Below the pieces are notes generated by a model, which ran no database searches, was not told where the DNA came from, and saw only the letters and a program-made list of their open reading frames with translations. This document shows, piece by piece, positions 58,127 to 64,000 of a stretch of DNA of 64,000 nt. The stretch comes from Theocolax elegans. Its lineage: Eukaryota > Arthropoda > Insecta > Hymenoptera > Cerocephalidae. A program made the translations under genes and the position numbers. Each line of letters begins with the position of its first letter. Position 1 is the stretch's first letter. Location of the stretch: positions 42,496,253-42,560,252 of the forward strand of contig CM047431.1 of assembly GCA_026168455.1 (NCBI GenBank), given 5' to 3'.

Positions 58127-61100
58127 TCTAATATCACTGGCTACTGCACCAGTCATCTTGAAATTTTGCACAATTTATAGATTTCATCGTAGTAAAGGGC
58201 AATTCAAATTTTAATATAAATTACTAAATTTTGTTAAAATAAGAGACTAGTTCTCATTTAGTGAATTACTCGGTTGGCAATGTCGTAACGAATTTGACAT
58301 CTCCTTAACGTTGCATCAGTTTTCCATCATTGTTATATTATTGTTCTCTATAACGCAATAAACACTACCACTCCGCGTATACGAATTCTTCAATATGCGC
58401 GAGTACGTACCTGAATAACGAATAATATAATAAAAATGATGAACGACGTAGCGTTCGGAAGAATGAAGGAAAACTCGAAATTCAGCCGCAAAAATTCAAG
58501 AGAGATTTACAACTGAGAGAGCGAAACGAAACAAAAAAAAAATCTTTTTTCCAAAGCAACCGAAGCTTATCTACGAGAGGTGCGGTTTTCAAAATCTCTT
58601 TCTCCGAGCGGCTTTTGTTCTCTCCAGATCAAATGGTAACGCAACGTTGCTAACTCGTTATGTTTTCCCCGTACAACCACACACACTTTTCATTTTTTTT
58701 TTTACATTTATTTCAAAGAGCCGAAAAAAATCTGTTACATCACAAACTCGAGTGATACGCATCTAACTTTTTCTAATCTCGTTTTGAAAACCCTCGTCGT
58801 ATTTATATATGTGTAACGAAAACTGTTTAACACGAGGTCAGGACGAGGAAATGGAAGAAATGAAAAGTAAAACGTTAAAATTCGGGTGATCATTTTTCGG
58901 TGGTCGCTGTGTATACTATTATTCCCTTACGACTTTTCGGAAAGTATAGGAACCCAGCGCTCATAAATATTTATCGAATTGTTTGGGAGATTGAGTTTTC
59001 ATTCGGAAATGAATAATAGTCAGACGTGCGTCGATTCTCAAGGGTACGCGGCCGATTCTTGTTTTACGATCGCCATTAACGTTAATAACTTTCCGCGATT
59101 TTTCGCGTCAGACGGATGAAAATTGTTTCTTCCTGTTTTATAGCTTCGTTGCGTCTAGGGAACCGTGTCGTTTAGCAATCGATATCTATATATATATTTA
59201 AAAACTAAAAAATTAATTATAAATTTTCCCTGATAAACGTAGCACTAATGCGTGGAAATGTACAGTTGGATCAACAGAAGATTAAATAATAAAAAACCGA
59301 CATTTATAACCGATTCTCGTCCATATATATATAGGTGTATAGACATACACGTAACGCTCGATGAAACGTAGAACGCTAAACGTACATCCGCAATTCCCGA
59401 TCCCTATTATCAATTTGTATCCACAGATTCTCGCACCACCGATAAAAAGAACGTTCAATCGAGGTTTAAAGCCATTTATCCGGGAGTTAAAGGGAAAATA
59501 AAACTAAATAAAAAGGCGGAAGGAACGATGAGGAAAAAGGAAGATGATGCCGGGAAAATGGAAAGACTCGTCTCATAGTTCTCTCGATACTTCATCAGAG
59601 GTGCAATCGAGCTGAAAGAATGAACATCCGGACACGAACGGACGTGAAGCAGATCGAACCAAAAATCAACGGAGATGCAACCACTCGTGGTTCCGGAACC
59701 ACGTGTTTATCCGCGTTGTTTCCTTTTTTTTTCCACGGGAACCGGAAACCATTTCGACCGTTATGTACCATTGATTGTTTCGAATGTTCACGGGTCGCGT
59801 GTCGTTAAATCCACCTTTTCGAACGAGAGTCGTCAAGGGCTGTGGCATCGATTGATTCTCGTACTCGACGATAACGAATGTATGTATAAGACTCGCGTAA
59901 GTTGAGGTTGCTATTTTATATATATATATAAGTGTACTATGACTAGGGTTAACCCACTTTTTCCACTTGGTGAAACTTTTCGACTTCTCTAATGGCTCGG
60001 CCCTAGGATCGATATATATTATACGAGTTTTACGAAACCTCGTGGCTTTTCGATACATACATATATATGTGTGTGTAGACTCGTTTCAGGAACACCGCTC
60101 AAGAGGTGTAAAACTACTAATTTACCGTATATCGAACGTCTTGCCGAGTTGTGTACGCTTGCGATTCGATCCAATGACTCGGAAATATTGTTAATTTTTA
60201 TTTTCAGGAAAGAACACGAGGAGAAAGGGATTGAGCGTTTAATTTACCTATTTTTTTCAGAGTGAAATAGGAATTGATTGGGGGGATTAAATTTTGCGAG
60301 TCGTGTAACCGTTTCAGTCACGCAATTAGACGAAAGTTTGGATCATCGTTTCACGAAATTCATGTTAAAATTTGATTCAAAATCCCCTACGGGCTTATCG
60401 CGAATAAAGTAATCAACGACACTTACCCAACTCGTCGTTGACCATCGACTGTTGCGTATAATAAATAATAAAAACTATACACGAAAATTTTAAATGAACG
60501 AAAACGTATATGTGTGAATGTGTGTGTGTGTGGGTGTCTAAACTAAATTGAAACAAAAGAAAACGAAGTTTATAGTTCTCAATTAAATCTCGTGGAAAAC
60601 GTATGTATATATACAGTTAGATTACTTTAACACGAGTGGCAGTTGGGTTATTCATTATAAAAAGTGCAAAAACAAAAAGAACACACGAGGCCAACAATAC
60701 GACGTTCGTTTTTAGAATGACTTATTCGTTTTTATAAAAACAAAGCGTGTACAATAAAGTAACCAACAATAAAGCCAGCCCACTAATTTAAAACTCCTGC
60801 AGCGTTCGCGTAAAGAAAATTTTTATTGCGTGTTCGCGTGTACCAATAGGTCAAAGACTTCGTTTAACGCAGTATCAACAAAAAATAGGCGAAAGAAAGA
60901 AAGAGAGGAAAGGAAAAAGAAAGAACGAAAAGTAAAGAAAGATGGCAAGTATATACCGCATTGTTATTTACAAAAATGCTCTGAAACAGTCGACGTTCAC
61001 GTTTTTTTTTTCTTCCCTTTTTTTTCTTGTTTTTTGAGTGCATTTACTTCGGTGAATTTTATACAAACATCGCTTCGGTATATATAGCGACGACGGTTTT

Positions 61101-61710
61101 TTAGAATATTGCGTTTGAAAGCCGGGTGACCTACATTAACCTCTGGATAAAAATAACTACATTCATTCCTTAAGAGGACAACGTATGCTGAATAAAACAA
61201 ATTGACGTCCAACTAGCGTAATGGTCATCTACGTACGCGACTGTATGTGGGCGTATGTGTGTGTTTGTGTTGAATAACTTGTTTCAAGAAGATTTATCAA
61301 AAATCTATTCGCGGTTATATTTTTCAAATTATTTTCAGAAATTTTGCAATGTATACGTTAGTGGGTGAAAGCTGTTGTTTAATTCCTTCTTCTACGAGGT
61401 TACTTTATTAAAAAAATGTTCTATAATCCAATTAATTTACGAAAATCGCATCGATACGTAGTTAACGCTTTCTTTGTGTATTCGATTAATTAGGTACTCT
61501 TGTAACTTTCTGATCAACAATGTTTTCGACTCGAGGGTTCGACGAGAATTTTTTCCTATACTACTTTTTATATTATTCGATTCAATAATTTCTTAAAAAC
61601 GTAATAACACACAGGATAATTGACAACAAAGACCAATAAACTCTTATTTTTACGCACATGTAAATATGTAAAGGTAAAAATTTTACTATGCAGAACCTTT
61701 TTAGGGTAGA
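58127..61710. other. Anonymous stretch with GC-richer patches
   Basis: CpG-richer patches lie at about 58440-58660 and 59330-60200. A (GT)n tract lies near 60515-60533 and a GAAAGAAAGAGAGG purine tract near 60891-60935. A 130-codon minus frame at 59666-60058 has no domain and overlaps two plus frames. I call no gene. Confidence 0.4.
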
Positions 61711-62356
61711 ATTAGGTCAAAAAAATTTGTTTTTGTCTTTCAACTTTATAAGTTACAATTTTATTTCAACATTTGTAATACAGATATAACACTATTCTGG
61801 AAAAATTCAACAACAGAGAATCATTTTAATCAAAGTTATGTAGAAAAATGTATCAAAAATTAGTGTTTGGTACCAAATGCTCTTTGTGGCACATCAATTT
61901 TTGAATTTATTTGACATTTTTTGTGATTAATCTTTCAAGAAATTATAAACTGTATACTGGCTGTTTATTATTTATTTTTTAATTTATTTGACATTTTTTG
62001 TGATTATTCTTTCAAGAAATTATAAACTGTATGCTGGCTGTTTTTTATTTAAACAGTTTTTTGTTTATTAGTTAAAAAATAATTTGTTCAAAATTAAAAT
62101 TTGTGTAAATCACTGTTATTTTTCCATATCTATATAATAAACAAAAAACTGTTAAATTAAAAAAAACATATGTTAAGTAAAACAATTACTTGAAAGAGTA
62201 ATCATAAAAAATGTCAAATAAATGAAAAAAACTATAATTTCGATACATTTTTCTGTATAACTTTGGTTAAAATGATTCTCTCTTGTTGAAATTTTCTAAA
62301 AAAATTTATATTTTATTTTAAAAATAATGAACATAAAAAATTTTTTTGAACCTAAC
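61711..62356. mobile_element. Foldback element, family G, with internal tandem repeat
   Basis: The outer arms are inverted copies: TTAGGTCAAAAAAATTTG on the left and its counterpart ending near 62356, then AGAGAATCATTTTAATCAAAG (left, about 61816) against CTTTGGTTAAAATGATTCTCTC (right, about 62262). The left arm holds a 77-bp tandem duplication (61904-61980 and 61981-62057) with only a few differences. No coding capacity. Confidence 0.6.
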
Positions 62357-64000
62357 TTCAAAATTATCTGATTTATTATTTCTTGTTTCAAATTTACTAA
62401 TATAACTTATTTCTCATCGAACAGATTTAAGAAAAATGCTATATTGTAATGTCGAATTATAACGTACACCTTTCTTATCGAATACAAATAATCGATTATT
62501 GGATTACCTTAACTTCAAACCTACCAAAACAAAAAAAAATCCAAAACGATCGTATAAAAATGGGGAGACGTAGCATAATCCACCTCTTTTGCTTTACAAT
62601 GTACATATATATAATATACACGTGTATACATATATACGCACGTTATTTTTCCTATGGGGGTTGTTTAAAATTTTGAGCTCGTCTAAGCTCGTCGGATGGT
62701 TCAAATTGGATTTCCTAGTTTTGGGCTACTATATACCGGGAAAAAAGAATGACAGCGCCTCCCTCACCCTCCTCCGAGTTTAGGTAGAAACTGGAGTTTA
62801 TTCAGTGACAAGCCCGTAACGTTTGACTTCAACCCAAAGGTATACACGTAAATTGTTAATGATCGTTTTTACATTTTCCTAGGTGGAACATCCCGTTTTG
62901 AATTGAAAAATCATAGAGGTGCATCTACCGTTGTTATTTAAATATTTAAGACGGTATATACTAGATAACGCGTGTAAAACTCGGGATATCGATGTTGTAC
63001 AAGATTGAACATTATTTTACATTATTCGTCTGAGTGTTGGATAATATATGTGTATTTATATATTTGTATTTATATCGTTACAAATAGTTCCACCGGTGTA
63101 CTTTGCATTTATCAAATTATTCTTATGACAGTATTATATGCAGAGATTCTGTAACTGATAACTGATTTTTATATAACTGTGTAGTAAAATATATTTACCG
63201 TAAAGTTGTCACTTAATTTCATTTATTGAAATGGATACCTACATTTTTTTAATATAATTTTTTTACATAGCGTATATTCGAAAATGTCTTTGTCTGCTAG
63301 AAACTTGACCTGTTTATAATATAGCAATTCAGCTATTGATGATATATGTTTATGATCAATAGTTATTATTGAACCCATCACAAATAGAGCATAAACTCAT
63401 GATAAACATGATACAGAAAAAAATTTTTTATTACATGCCTGATTTTTTAACATAAATATCTGTACATGTGTATGTGTATATAATATATAAATACGCAGGA
63501 TTACATACAACTCGGTGGATTTATATTTTCGTATTTTTTATAGAATTTAACTATTAAAAAATAGGATATAGATAAATAATTAGAAGACTCGAAAATTCCG
63601 AAGTCAAAATCTAATATTTTATATCAGATAATAAGCTAAATAGTTTTGTATCTTACTCCATCTAATATAAAATTAATAACAATGGTTTTATGGTCATAAA
63701 ATTTGTTAAAGTGTGACACTGTTGACCATGTTTATTATCATACACGGAATGAAAAATCTAACTTGTATAGCACAAACGCTGTCCTCGAGCTGTGTACGCA
63801 TAATGCTACTTCCTTAGTATACTTCAATTTTAACCGACTGCGAATGACTTTGTGACGTGAACAAGCATCTGTTCTAAATAAATGCTACAGATATCGATAA
63901 TTAAATTCGGAACACGTAAGACTACTAACTAAGTCATCGCATATATGCCTTGTTTTTTTTATTTAGAAACATTTGTCGTTAATAAAACTGGCATTATTTT
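62357..64000. other. Anonymous AT-rich stretch to window end
   Basis: Short frames only. No repeat or gene could be supported. Confidence 0.5.

Noticed and set aside
59666..60058. 130-codon minus frame
   Set aside because: No domain, overlapped by plus-strand frames, and no repeat or splice support.
60160..60180. GCGATTCGATCCAATG resembling a tRNA B box
   Set aside because: No matching A box, acceptor stem or anticodon arm could be found around it.

Overview
The window looks like non-coding sequence from an insect nuclear genome, plausibly hymenopteran. It is AT-rich, CpG is not visibly depleted, and short GC-richer islands carry (GA)n/(CT)n tracts. It contains a BEL/Pao retrotransposon with DUF1759/DUF1758/A17/DUF5641-type domains and an arthropod-type Gypsy element. 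I could not name the species. I found no host protein-coding gene, tRNA or rRNA that I can support. The only long open reading frames belong to two LTR retrotransposons, so the window is best read as an intergenic or long-intron stretch colonised by mobile DNA.

Layout. 1-1002: right part of a long foldback element (family A). 1141-1757: a second palindromic repeat (family B). 1758-7418: AT-rich DNA with two GC-richer, (GA)/(CT)-bearing islands. 7424-15079: a complete, minus-strand BEL/Pao element with 1012-bp LTRs, a CACAC target duplication and one intact 1742-codon gag-pol frame. 15085-34730: mostly anonymous AT-rich DNA holding a second family B copy (about 17685-18335), a TTAA-flanked near-perfect palindrome (family C, 24603-24997), a probable solo LTR (27334-27676), a diverged repeat pair (family D), and foldback elements E (about 30939-31210) and F (about 32086-33621). 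34731-41530: a complete, minus-strand Gypsy-type element with 593-bp LTRs, an ATTT target duplication, and separate gag and pol frames. 41531-54230: anonymous DNA with several GC-richer islands and microsatellites. 54231-58126: a repeat cluster with an older family C copy, partial and complete family A copies seated in (TA)n tracts, and a 487-bp tandem duplication. 58127-64000: anonymous DNA plus foldback element G (about 61711-62356).

How the parts work together. Each LTR element carries, in the usual order, promoter/LTR, primer-binding site, Gag, protease, reverse transcriptase, RNase H, integrase, polypurine tract and LTR. The BEL element makes one fused polyprotein. The Gypsy element separates gag and pol by a -1 frame change. 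Its pol frame opens only just upstream of a canonical T TTA AAC slippery heptamer that abuts the gag stop codon. Seven nucleotides downstream lies an 8-bp stem-loop. This is a textbook programmed -1 frameshift signal and the strongest mechanistic observation in the window.

The other notable theme is the number of unrelated long-inverted-repeat (foldback) elements, at least six families. They carry no recognisable transposase, and any that are transcribed would form long RNA hairpins.
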